From positions 620,001-684,000 of the forward strand of contig NZ_MPVN01000001.1 in assembly GCF_001955535.1 (NCBI RefSeq): DNA of 64,000 bases. The letters run 5' to 3'. Positions within the stretch are counted from its first letter, which is position 1; every line of letters begins with the position of its first letter. The notes under the pieces were generated by a model, which made no database searches, had not been told where the DNA came from, and was given only the letters and a program-made list of their open reading frames with translations. This DNA is from Paenibacillus sp. FSL H7-0326 (GTDB taxonomy: Bacteria > Bacillota > Bacilli > Paenibacillales > Paenibacillaceae). This document shows, piece by piece, positions 26,016 through 32,546 of this stretch. The translations under genes and the position numbers were made by a program.

Positions 26016-26141
26016 TTATTTTTTTAGAAGCTCAGCTGGTGGTTCTGGGTTGTTAACGAATACGAGGCTAGCTGGCATTACAGAAAAGGCAGCGAGTGCA
26101 GACAACATTGTAGCAGCAACGTTATACAGTTTTTTCTTCAT
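26016..26141 (-). CDS. AgrD-like cyclic autoinducer peptide precursor (serine type)
   Basis: A 41-aa peptide. It has an N-terminal amphipathic, hydrophobic leader (MKKKLYNVAATMLSALAAF), a core at about 22-29 (MPASLVFV) and an acidic, proline-containing tail NNPEPPAELLKK that matches the AgrD C-terminal recognition region (compare DEVEVPKEL in Staphylococcus aureus). There is no cysteine. Ser25 is four residues before the predicted cut, the position of the ring cysteine, so a five-residue lactone is predicted. GGGAGGTGAGAAG precedes the ATG. The start overlaps the agrB end by 20 bp. Confidence 0.8.
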   Translation of the reverse strand: MKKKLYNVAATMLSALAAFSVMPASLVFVNNPEPPAELLKK

Positions 26142-26676
26142 TCTTCTCACCTCCCTTCAATTTAATTTCATTCAATAGTAAGGTTAGGCTTTGGACTAAG
26201 AATGCCACTGCTACTATTGACGAATTAAACCATAAGTTCGTCCCTACCAACACCAGTGAGACATATTTTAATAATGGGTAGTATCTTTCAGGTATCCTTG
26301 TCTGATTTTCAATTCCAGATGGAGCGAAGAAGAATATGAGCACCATACTGATCGCTGTAAACGTGAGTGTGGTGATTTGATCTAATTCAATGAAAGATAG
26401 TGCAGTCGCTACACCAGATGTTAATAATGCGCAGCCCATACTTGATTTGATATGCAAACCTCCGGTTAACTGCCTCAATATTCCGAAGAATAAGAGTAAT
26501 GAGAATACTTCCTTAGTTTTACCTGTGAAGAATGCAGCAATTAGACAAATGCCGATTACTGACATGAAGTTAATAGCGATAATTAGTGAATGTCTTAATA
26601 CTGCAATTGAAGCCGGGTGGTTTGGAATAACTGACTTAATGTGAACGGCCATCTTTGATGCAACAGTCTCTATCAT
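26122..26676 (-). CDS. AgrB-family membrane peptidase (accessory gene regulator B)
   Basis: A 184-aa membrane endopeptidase that cuts and cyclises the AgrD precursor. The catalytic pair is visible as GGLHIKSSMGC: His75 and Cys82, seven apart, the same spacing as His77/Cys84 in staphylococcal AgrB. Five or six hydrophobic segments follow (LIIAINFMSVIGICLIAAFF and others). It overlaps the upstream membrane-protein stop by one base (TAATG) and the agrD start by 20 bp, so the three are tightly coupled. Confidence 0.9.
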   Translation of the reverse strand: MIETVASKMAVHIKSVIPNHPASIAVLRHSLIIAINFMSVIGICLIAAFFTGKTKEVFSLLLFFGILRQLTGGLHIKSSMGCALLTSGVATALSFIELDQITTLTFTAISMVLIFFFAPSGIENQTRIPERYYPLLKYVSLVLVGTNLWFNSSIVAVAFLVQSLTLLLNEIKLKGGEKNEEKTV

Positions 26677-27266
26677 TAATCTTCTCTCTCTTTCTTAATT
26701 GCGTAGTACAGGAAGATTCCCGTGGTTATTCCAAAGAAAAGAATGTTCATCCAGATTTGATGCAAGTACATTGTAAGACCAAGTAGAATAAAAGTGACGA
26801 TAATAATTGCGACTACTATGATGTGTTCGCCCTTCAATATAAGCTTGTTAAAGTCTCTAGCGAAACCAATACCAAACTTATATAGAACAAATGAAACGAT
26901 CATAATCAGTATTGAGGTAACTAGTTGAAGTTGTTGTCCATCAATATAGCTCACAAACAATGATTGGATAAATGCATAAATGAAGTATCCTGTACATGAG
27001 ATTATTGCAGCCCACAGAATAGGCATTTTAACAACCGTCTTCAACAGAAGTATATAAAGCATTATGTTGACCACTGGTGCGAGACTGGCTAATCCGATCT
27101 CTCCTCTTAAGAAGAAACTCTGCAATCCCATCAATATTGCGACAATAGACGCTTGCCAAACGTAGTCGAAAGGATTCATTCGAAATAAGGCCATCATAAA
27201 AACAAATGCTGCAAACATTTCTAAAGTCGAGAACAATAAAAACTGAATGAAATTACTCCAATCCAC
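26676..27266 (-). CDS. Multi-pass membrane protein, AgrC sensor-like without kinase
   Basis: A 196-aa protein of six or seven membrane segments with short loops, ending YYAIKKERED. The size and topology match the sensor half of AgrC-type receptors, but no dimerisation helix, HisKA-like histidine or ATPase domain follows; the next gene begins at its stop codon. I place the start at GTG 27266, 9 nt after GGGGGAG; a TTG at 27284 and an ATG at 27275 are worse spaced. The role as a peptide receptor or as an inhibitor of the LytTR protein is inferred from the operon. Confidence 0.65.
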   Translation of the reverse strand: MDWSNFIQFLLFSTLEMFAAFVFMMALFRMNPFDYVWQASIVAILMGLQSFFLRGEIGLASLAPVVNIMLYILLLKTVVKMPILWAAIISCTGYFIYAFIQSLFVSYIDGQQLQLVTSILIMIVSFVLYKFGIGFARDFNKLILKGEHIIVVAIIIVTFILLGLTMYLHQIWMNILFFGITTGIFLYYAIKKERED

Positions 27267-27286
27267 AGTGGTCATCTCCCCCAAGA

Positions 27287-27499
27287 TTAACTACCCGGCT
27301 TACGTCCAGTCATTCGTATCATACCTTCGTATGTAACGAGCCAGACTTTCCCCGATTTCCTTGCCTCTTGATCATTGAATTTGTTTCTGTTACACCATTG
27401 AGTTACCGTGTTGTCGGACAATCCCCAAACCTCAGCAGCTTCTCGTGAGGTGTAGACGGTGTATAATGCGGGCAGTTGATTTTTTCGACCAACTGACAT
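27287..27499 (-). CDS. Small helix-turn-helix protein, first gene of the agr-like operon
   Basis: A 70-aa protein with an excisionase/MerR-like winged HTH: TSREAAEVWGLSDNTVTQWC, NRNKFNDQEARKSGKVWLVT and YEGMIRMTGRKPGS. AAAGGAGC lies 9 nt before the ATG at 27499. It is 20 bp before the membrane-protein gene. Its promoter holds two 16-bp inverted repeats, so it may regulate itself and the operon; it could also be a phage excisionase-type or lysogeny regulator. Confidence 0.7.
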   Translation of the reverse strand: MSVGRKNQLPALYTVYTSREAAEVWGLSDNTVTQWCNRNKFNDQEARKSGKVWLVTYEGMIRMTGRKPGS

Positions 27500-27529
27500 A
27501 AATTCCAGCTCCTTTTCTTTAGGACCGCT

Positions 27530-27578
27530 GTCTTGTTTGCAATACAAATATAGCATGTCCCTGTATTGTTTGCAATAC
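27530..27578 (-). promoter_or_regulatory. Promoter of the agr-like operon with two operator palindromes
   Basis: On the minus strand TTGCAA (27575-27570) and TATATT (27552-27547) are 17 bp apart, with an extended TGC before the -10. GTATTGCAAACAATAC (27578-27563) is a perfect 6-4-6 inverted repeat covering the -35. GTATTGCAAACAAGAC (27545-27530) is a second copy with one change, just downstream of the -10. The arrangement is typical for autorepression. Confidence 0.75.
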
Positions 27579-27663
27579 ACTTTTTAGGATTTTTTACCTC
27601 CTTTTTGTGCACTAATAGCAAGGACATAATAGGGGGAGATATGTAGTTGTGTCAACAAAAAAA

Positions 27664-27689
27664 GCTCGCCGACACTAAGTCAAACGAGC
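27664..27689 (-). terminator. Weak terminator after the YolD-like gene
   Basis: A 5-bp stem (GCTCG/CGAGC) with a 16-nt loop is followed by TTTTTTT on the minus strand. It lies 8 bp past the YolD-like gene stop. Confidence 0.5.
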
Positions 27690-27696
27690 GTTGTGG

Positions 27697-28032
27697 TTAC
27701 AATGTTGCAGCTACTATTTCTTTAATGCTAATCCACTCAAAATCATCCTCAGACGTAGTTAATTTAATTCGTCTCATATAAGTGTCTATTGTCGAGACTA
27801 TTCCCGATACATGTCTGTCCTCGAATGGATCATGTAGGACTAAATCAATCCGCATACGCTCGTTTCGAGAATCTACTAAAGCACGTTCAATTAATTGCAT
27901 TTCTTGTTCGTCAATAATCGGTTTAGAGTGTTTAGTTTTCTCCAGCTGCCGATCAATCCAAGCTTGCCGATGTTCAGGCATAATCATTCGTGATGATTCC
28001 ATAATACCGTTACCTTCAAGTTTCTTTCCCAT
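27697..28032 (-). CDS. YolD-like family protein
   Basis: A 111-aa protein. The family pattern is clear: MIMPEHRQAWIDRQLEKT, PIIDEQEMQLIERALVDSR, DLVLHDPFEDRHVSGIVSTI and IDTYMRRIKL. YolD-like proteins usually lie beside Y-family UV-repair polymerases (UvrX/YqjW) and are found in phages and SPbeta-like elements; no polymerase is next to this one. GAGGTGA lies 5 nt before the ATG at 28032. Confidence 0.8.
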   Translation of the reverse strand: MGKKLEGNGIMESSRMIMPEHRQAWIDRQLEKTKHSKPIIDEQEMQLIERALVDSRNERMRIDLVLHDPFEDRHVSGIVSTIDTYMRRIKLTTSEDDFEWISIKEIVAATL

Positions 28033-28200
28033 GCCGATCACCTCAGTAGTTATTTACTTAGGTATTATATACGAACATGTGTTCTTTTATCAATAACATT
28101 ATTTGAAAATTATTTTGCTTTTGTGCGTAACATATGGATATATATACCTATTTCTGGTAGACTTTAAATGCTTAAATTATACTACAGGGGGATGTTATTG

Positions 28201-28620
28201 TTGAAAAAGGTAGGGTTTTTAATTAGTTTAGTATTTATTGTTGGCTTGTTGGCGGCATGTTCAAGTGGAGAATCTACAGTGAAGGTTGACGATGTAATTA
28301 CGAAGTTTAAAGAGGCTGGCTTGGAAGCTGAAAATGCAACAGAAATTACAAAAGACGACATGGGAATGGGGCCAATGCGATTCGAAGAAGGCAAACGGAT
28401 TCTCGTTCCATCTCTAGGTGAGGATAACGGTGGTCGCCTATTCGTATTTAAAGATAAATCAGATCTTGATGAACTAAAGAGTTATTATGATGAAATGGGT
28501 AAATCTTCAGCAATGTTGTTTTCACATACACATGCAAATGATCATGTTCTGATCCAGATGAACGGAGATATGGAACAAGCTGAGTTTGATAAATATGCTA
28601 AAGTAATTGACGAACTATAA
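28201..28620 (+). CDS. Prophage lipoprotein of unknown function
   Basis: A 139-aa protein with a lipoprotein signal: KK, hydrophobic FLISLVFIVGLLAAC with a lipobox LAAC, then SSGES. The mature part (about 115 aa) is acidic and soluble, with FKEAGLEAENATEITKDDMG and a C-terminal LIQMNGDMEQAEFDKYAKVI. The start is TTG 28201, 9 nt after GGGGG; TTG 28198 is equally possible. It is one of few plus-strand genes in the prophage and has its own terminator. Surface lipoproteins expressed from prophages often block superinfection, but nothing here proves this. Confidence 0.75.
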   Translation: MKKVGFLISLVFIVGLLAACSSGESTVKVDDVITKFKEAGLEAENATEITKDDMGMGPMRFEEGKRILVPSLGEDNGGRLFVFKDKSDLDELKSYYDEMGKSSAMLFSHTHANDHVLIQMNGDMEQAEFDKYAKVIDEL

Positions 28621-28630
28621 ACAAAAATAA

Positions 28631-28656
28631 GGCCCCTCGGCTTAAGCTGAGGGGCC
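28631..28656. terminator. Strong bidirectional terminator between lipoprotein and amidase
   Basis: GGCCCCTCGGC-TTAA-GCTGAGGGGCC forms an 11-bp stem with one G-T. TCTTTGTT follows on the plus strand and TTATTTTTGT on the minus strand. It separates convergent genes. Confidence 0.92.
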
Positions 28657-28662
28657 TCTTTG

Positions 28663-29391
28663 TTACTTCAAACTGTTAATCAACCTACTTAATACAATCG
28701 CCATTTCTTCACGCGTGATCGGCGCTCCAGGACGTTTTCCGTCAAAGTAACCTGCATTCGTCATTTGCTCCCATATGTCCTTTGCCCATGGGCTTACTTT
28801 CTCAATATCTCTTTCAGCCACCTTCGCTACCTCCTTCTTTTTCAATCCGAAGTATTTCACCACACCAGCGACATGACCGTTTATAAGGGCTTCTATTACA
28901 CTATAGTTACCAAGGCGATTAGCATCTGCGGCCACATCTATAAATAAATTCTCTGTCAACACTGCTGGCATTTTTGATTCACGGACCATGTGTAGGTTTT
29001 TCGTTTTCGTTTTGCGGTCAATAACGTTAAACTGATCTAGCTCATACATTATAGCGGTGTGTAGCGCCTCCTGGAGCTGTTTGGATTTCGCACTAGCGTT
29101 TGTATACCGGAACGTTTCAAAGCCACCAGAACCACCACCAGCGTTGCAGTGAATAGAAATAAGAGCGTCCGCGCCAGCTGCATTAGCTTTATCGGTACGC
29201 TCTTTGAGTTCTAGGAAAGTATCAGTGCTACGTGTTAAGGTTACTTGAATACCCTCATACTCGGATTCCAGTTTCTTTTTGATTCCTTCAGAGATAGTCA
29301 ATGCAATATCTTTTTCCTTTAGGCCATAACCCACGGCTCCCGGATCTTTTCCACCGTGCTAATGACCAGGATCAATATAGATCCTGAACAT
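28663..29391 (-). pseudogene. N-acetylmuramoyl-L-alanine amidase (endolysin) with an in-frame TAG
   Basis: The reading frame starts ATG 29391 with GGAGGTG upstream and reads MFRIYIDPGH, then TAG (29361-29359), then HGGKDPGAVGYGLKEKDIAL. Before and after the stop it is one Amidase_3 domain: zinc ligands H10 (DPGH), the later SIHCNAGG histidine and the TENLFID glutamate. The last 50 residues (VSPWAKDIWEQMTNAGYFDG) resemble an SLH-like motif. A restart at GTG 29334 would lose the first zinc histidine. So the endolysin is either inactivated by one base change or needs read-through. It lies next to the holin genes. Confidence 0.8.
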
Positions 29392-29409
29392 ATGGCACCA
29401 CCTCCTTTC

Positions 29410-29694
29410 TTAAGCATTTTTATTCTGTTCAACGCCTTTTTGTGTTTGCTGTACAACCTGATTACCATAAACCGCAAATGCACCAACAAGAATACCTTGG
29501 ATTAATGACTCAACCGACCATCCGAGCGTAAATCCTGTTAGAAGAATGGCTGCTGCTGAGACGATAAACACTATTGACCAGTTTGGAATGCTAGGTAGTT
29601 GTTTGACGGTGTATCCAATTACCCAGCATGCAACAAGTACCCCAATCAAAGCCGGGTCGATCAATTGAAAAATATAATCCATTGTAAATTCCAT
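29410..29694 (-). CDS. Phage holin (Hol44/SPP1-type)
   Basis: A 94-aa membrane protein with two or three hydrophobic segments (LIGVLVACWVIGYTV, WSIVFIVSAAAILLTGFTLG and LIQGILVGAFAVYGNQVVQQ) and a charged, Asn/Lys-rich tail. This fits the phage holin 5 (Hol44) group: P-x-x-P-N-W after the first segment is typical. AAGGGGGA precedes the ATG. It is placed between an XhlA-like gene and the amidase, a normal lysis cassette. Confidence 0.8.
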   Translation of the reverse strand: MEFTMDYIFQLIDPALIGVLVACWVIGYTVKQLPSIPNWSIVFIVSAAAILLTGFTLGWSVESLIQGILVGAFAVYGNQVVQQTQKGVEQNKNA

Positions 29695-29709
29695 AATAGT
29701 TTATCCCCC

Positions 29710-30099
29710 TTATCCCACTGCTGCTAATTTAATACCGGCCCATACAGCCGCACACAATCCGCCAGTTGATGCTACAATAACCGCTGCGTAAAACGTACGC
29801 TTGAACCACTTTTGGGACTCTGCTTGCGCCGCCTGAGCTTCTAAAGCGGCAGTTGCTTTTCTCAGCGCTTCCTCTGCTGTAATCTTGGTTTGGTTAAATT
29901 CAATCTCCATGCCATCTAATTTAGTTTTTAATTGTTGAGCACAGTCCAATGCTTGTCTTGAAGTTTCTTTTACGTCATTTACAGTAGGCACAATAGCTCC
30001 GATGGGCTTTAACATTTCTTCAATTCTGGCAATCTGAATTTGCAGACTGACCAAGGTGTTTACATCTGACATTTCACTCACCCCTTCGTTTGGGCTCAT
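29710..30099 (-). CDS. XhlA-like holin-accessory protein
   Basis: A protein of 120-129 aa. It has a long coiled coil (IQIARIEEMLKPIG, QALDCAQQLKTKLDGMEIEF, AEEALRKATAALEAQAAQ) and one C-terminal membrane segment (FYAAVIVASTGGLCAAVWAG). This layout matches the hemolysin XhlA family that works with phage holins. Starts at 30099 (after AAGGAGAAT) and 30072 (after GGGGTGA) are both possible. Confidence 0.65.
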   Translation of the reverse strand: MSPNEGVSEMSDVNTLVSLQIQIARIEEMLKPIGAIVPTVNDVKETSRQALDCAQQLKTKLDGMEIEFNQTKITAEEALRKATAALEAQAAQAESQKWFKRTFYAAVIVASTGGLCAAVWAGIKLAAVG

Positions 30100-30164
30100 A
30101 TTCTCCTTCCCCCTATCTCTATATAAAATATGACCACTCCCATGGTGTCTACGCTACATAAAGA

Positions 30165-30338
30165 TCACTCCTTTCCTGGATCTTCAAGTGCTTTATCTAT
30201 GTCTTTACTTAGGGATTTGAGTATATCTACTTGCTGCTCTTTGCTGTATGAACTTAATACAACGTTTATAACGGCTCCGATTTCATGAACTGGATTACCA
30301 AGATCAATGGTGCACTCGATAAGTTTTCTGGCCTTCAT
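30165..30338 (-). CDS. Small hypothetical protein before the lysis genes
   Basis: A 57-aa protein. It begins MKARKLIECTIDLGNPVHEI and ends KDIDKALEDPGKE. GGGGGTGA lies 4 nt before the ATG, a strong site. It appears to be helical and polar; I do not recognise it. The stop overlaps a further AAGGAGTGA site. It lies in the gap between the copper amine oxidase-like gene and the XhlA-like gene. Confidence 0.55.
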   Translation of the reverse strand: MKARKLIECTIDLGNPVHEIGAVINVVLSSYSKEQQVDILKSLSKDIDKALEDPGKE

Positions 30339-30353
30339 GGTTTCACCCCCAAT

Positions 30354-30378
30354 AAAAAAAGCCGCCCAATTGGACGAC
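30354..30378 (-). terminator. Terminator after the secreted copper amine oxidase-like gene
   Basis: GTCGTCC-AATT-GGGCGGC forms a 7-bp stem with G-U pairs on the minus strand, followed by TTTTTTT. It lies 10 bp past the stop of the gene at 30388. Confidence 0.82.
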
Positions 30379-30387
30379 TCTGGTTTA

Positions 30388-30969
30388 TTATTCTTCTAAT
30401 GCTGCTATTGCTTCATTTACTAAACGAAGTTTTTCTGTGTAATCGACTTTTTGTTTTTCGAGTGTTGATACAATACCTTTTATGTTTTCTACATCAAGCC
30501 ATGATTCTGGATTGGCAAGCATCTGGTTATACTCCGCTAGCTTAGAATCAATTCTTTGTAGATGCACAACTTCGAACAGTTCCTTAGTCGACAGCAACTT
30601 TTCTTCTGTCATGTAAGTATAAGGATTAGTGGTTGCTTCCGGTGTTTCTTCAGGCGTAGTAACCTCTGGCTCTGAAACTGGTTGGTCATTCTCCGTTTCA
30701 ACAGTAATATCTATAGTTTTTTCAGTGTTATCCACGATAATCTCTCCTGTTCCTACTGCACTGACCAAAGATCGAACAGGCGCATATGATTTGCCTTCAG
30801 CGACAATAGCCGGGTCAGCGAGTTCTTTTCCATTCACTGTCACAGAATACTGTCCTGTGATTTTAGTACCGACTACACTCTTAATTTGATCCGCAAATGC
30901 ACTGCCAAGCGGAAGTGCTAGAGCAATACCCAACAACATACCAGATGCCATATAAACAAATTTTTTCAT
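30388..30969 (-). CDS. Secreted protein with copper amine oxidase N-terminal-like domain
   Basis: A 193-aa protein with a signal peptide (MKKFVYMASGMLLGIALALP, cut near AFA-DQ). Residues about 38-95 look like the copper amine oxidase N-terminal domain repeat common in Paenibacillus: SVTVNGKELADPAIVAEGKS, YAPVRSLVSAVG and TIDITVE. A Thr/Pro/Glu linker (QPVSEPEVTTPEETPEATTN) leads to a helical C-terminal part. Domain alone does not imply oxidase activity; it is thought to bind cell-surface partners. It is located between tail and lysis genes. Confidence 0.75.
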   Translation of the reverse strand: MKKFVYMASGMLLGIALALPLGSAFADQIKSVVGTKITGQYSVTVNGKELADPAIVAEGKSYAPVRSLVSAVGTGEIIVDNTEKTIDITVETENDQPVSEPEVTTPEETPEATTNPYTYMTEEKLLSTKELFEVVHLQRIDSKLAEYNQMLANPESWLDVENIKGIVSTLEKQKVDYTEKLRLVNEAIAALEE

Positions 30970-31035
30970 CCTTAGTACCTCCGTGTATTATTTCCTTAAT
31001 TATACAACGTATATCGGTCACTAAGGTTGCAGATT

Positions 31036-32535
31036 TTACGGCAATCTCGCAAATATTTCGTCAAGGGTCGCATCCAAATCAGTGTAATTTCGAGTGTTTA
31101 TCCTTCCATAAAAGTAAGCTTCACCTTGGAATCTAATAGGACTAGCAGAATTATTGCTGCCTAAAAACAAATTCTCCGAAAATACAGACAATCCAGAATT
31201 AGAATAAGAGTTAACCTCCCCGGCATAACTACCAGACGAATCATAATACACAATGGCAGCTACTCCATTGTTAGATGCAGTGTTGATTCTGATCCGGTTT
31301 CTATTGTTGCTGTCGTAAGTTCTGAATCCGATAATACTATCCATTTCGATTCTTGGTCCAATTTCAGATGTTTTAATTGTACTACCTATGATGATGGAAC
31401 CTGTAATAGTCCCCTTGAACTCAGCATTAATTGCAATCATCTTACCGTCTTCGCCAACTTCAAAATGAGTAGTGTTTTCATCGCCTATTTTGATGCTACC
31501 CCCGATGAATTGCCCAGCTCGTACAATGCCTGTGAAATTGTATTCTTGATTGATTGCATCAAAGTATAAGGAATCTGAATAACTGCCGTTGCCGTTTCCT
31601 TTTTGCATTCGGAATTCATTGGCATTGAAAATGGACTTTGCCAACTTATCGTATCGTTCTATAACAATACCTTCATCAGGGCCAATTTTTACGCCATACA
31701 TCCATTTGTCTTTACCTACTGTCGTAGTCTGGATACGGTATATAGTATCTTGGATACCTTCAATATAGTTGGCTATAACCACTCTACTGTTGATCCGTTG
31801 CCTTGGTGAATAAGAGTATTCGATAATCCGCTGCTGCTCATCAATCTGCAGTTCCTCGTCAATGATATCGACCGTATCACCGAGTTCAAAGTATTCTAAT
31901 CCTTCAAACTCGGGCAACGAGTTTAATTCCACTATATCAATCTCATATGCCGTTAAAACCTCTCCAGATTGAGCGTTAACGTCCTTTACGATCCCCTTAA
32001 GGTTTTTACCTAGCCTGAACTGTACGCCTCTGTCATAGCCCCTTCTGTTAAGGAGGTTGACCGTGTATTTATCAAATTGGAGCTCTGCACCGATCCGTGC
32101 AGCCAACTCCATCACAACGGCTCGGGCAGTAACTCCCTCTTTAAGATCCACACTGACATATCCGCTTGGTTGTACTGTGCCGATCGTAAAGTTTGTCCCC
32201 TCTAAAGCGCGTTGCAGCAGTTCTACAGGTGTCCCAGTATGAATAAAGCCTCCTTCAAACAATTTAAAGAGCAGATCGTAAGAGACCTGCTCACATTCTA
32301 CTGCTATGACTACTTGACCGTTATCTGATCGGGTTCGGCGGTGTTTGATGATGTTGAAGTATTGATCTTCTACTTCCACTAGGTTAGCAGTGTCAATATA
32401 TTGGCTTTTTTCATCATCCAAGTAGACGGAGAATTTAAATGTATAGGCTCCGTTAATTTGTTCGGTAATTTCATCACTTTGGTAATCATCTAGCACAGCC
32501 AGAGGTCTTTTTAATGCGTCTAAAATGGTTAACAA
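31036..32535 (-). CDS. Phage tail protein (tail-associated endopeptidase/Tal-like)
   Basis: A 499-aa baseplate protein. The first 270 residues match phage minor structural protein N-termini (Gp37-like/Tal): LTILDALKRPLAVLDDYQSD, QVSYDLLFKLFEGGFIHTG, LKEGVTARAVVMELAARIG and FELGDTVDIIDEELQIDEQQ. The C-terminal part is beta-rich and repeated (AINAEFKGTITGSIIIGSTI). The start is TTG after GGAGGGG. It follows Dit and the spike in the tail order, so it is probably the tail-tip protein. Confidence 0.82.
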   Translation of the reverse strand: MLTILDALKRPLAVLDDYQSDEITEQINGAYTFKFSVYLDDEKSQYIDTANLVEVEDQYFNIIKHRRTRSDNGQVVIAVECEQVSYDLLFKLFEGGFIHTGTPVELLQRALEGTNFTIGTVQPSGYVSVDLKEGVTARAVVMELAARIGAELQFDKYTVNLLNRRGYDRGVQFRLGKNLKGIVKDVNAQSGEVLTAYEIDIVELNSLPEFEGLEYFELGDTVDIIDEELQIDEQQRIIEYSYSPRQRINSRVVIANYIEGIQDTIYRIQTTTVGKDKWMYGVKIGPDEGIVIERYDKLAKSIFNANEFRMQKGNGNGSYSDSLYFDAINQEYNFTGIVRAGQFIGGSIKIGDENTTHFEVGEDGKMIAINAEFKGTITGSIIIGSTIKTSEIGPRIEMDSIIGFRTYDSNNRNRIRINTASNNGVAAIVYYDSSGSYAGEVNSYSNSGLSVFSENLFLGSNNSASPIRFQGEAYFYGRINTRNYTDLDATLDEIFARLP

Positions 32536-32546
32536 AAAGACCCCTC

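Noticed and set aside
27403..27627. 74-codon minus-strand ORF over the operator region
   Set aside because: Out of frame with the HTH gene, which has the better ribosome site and protein pattern; its start lies upstream of the promoter.
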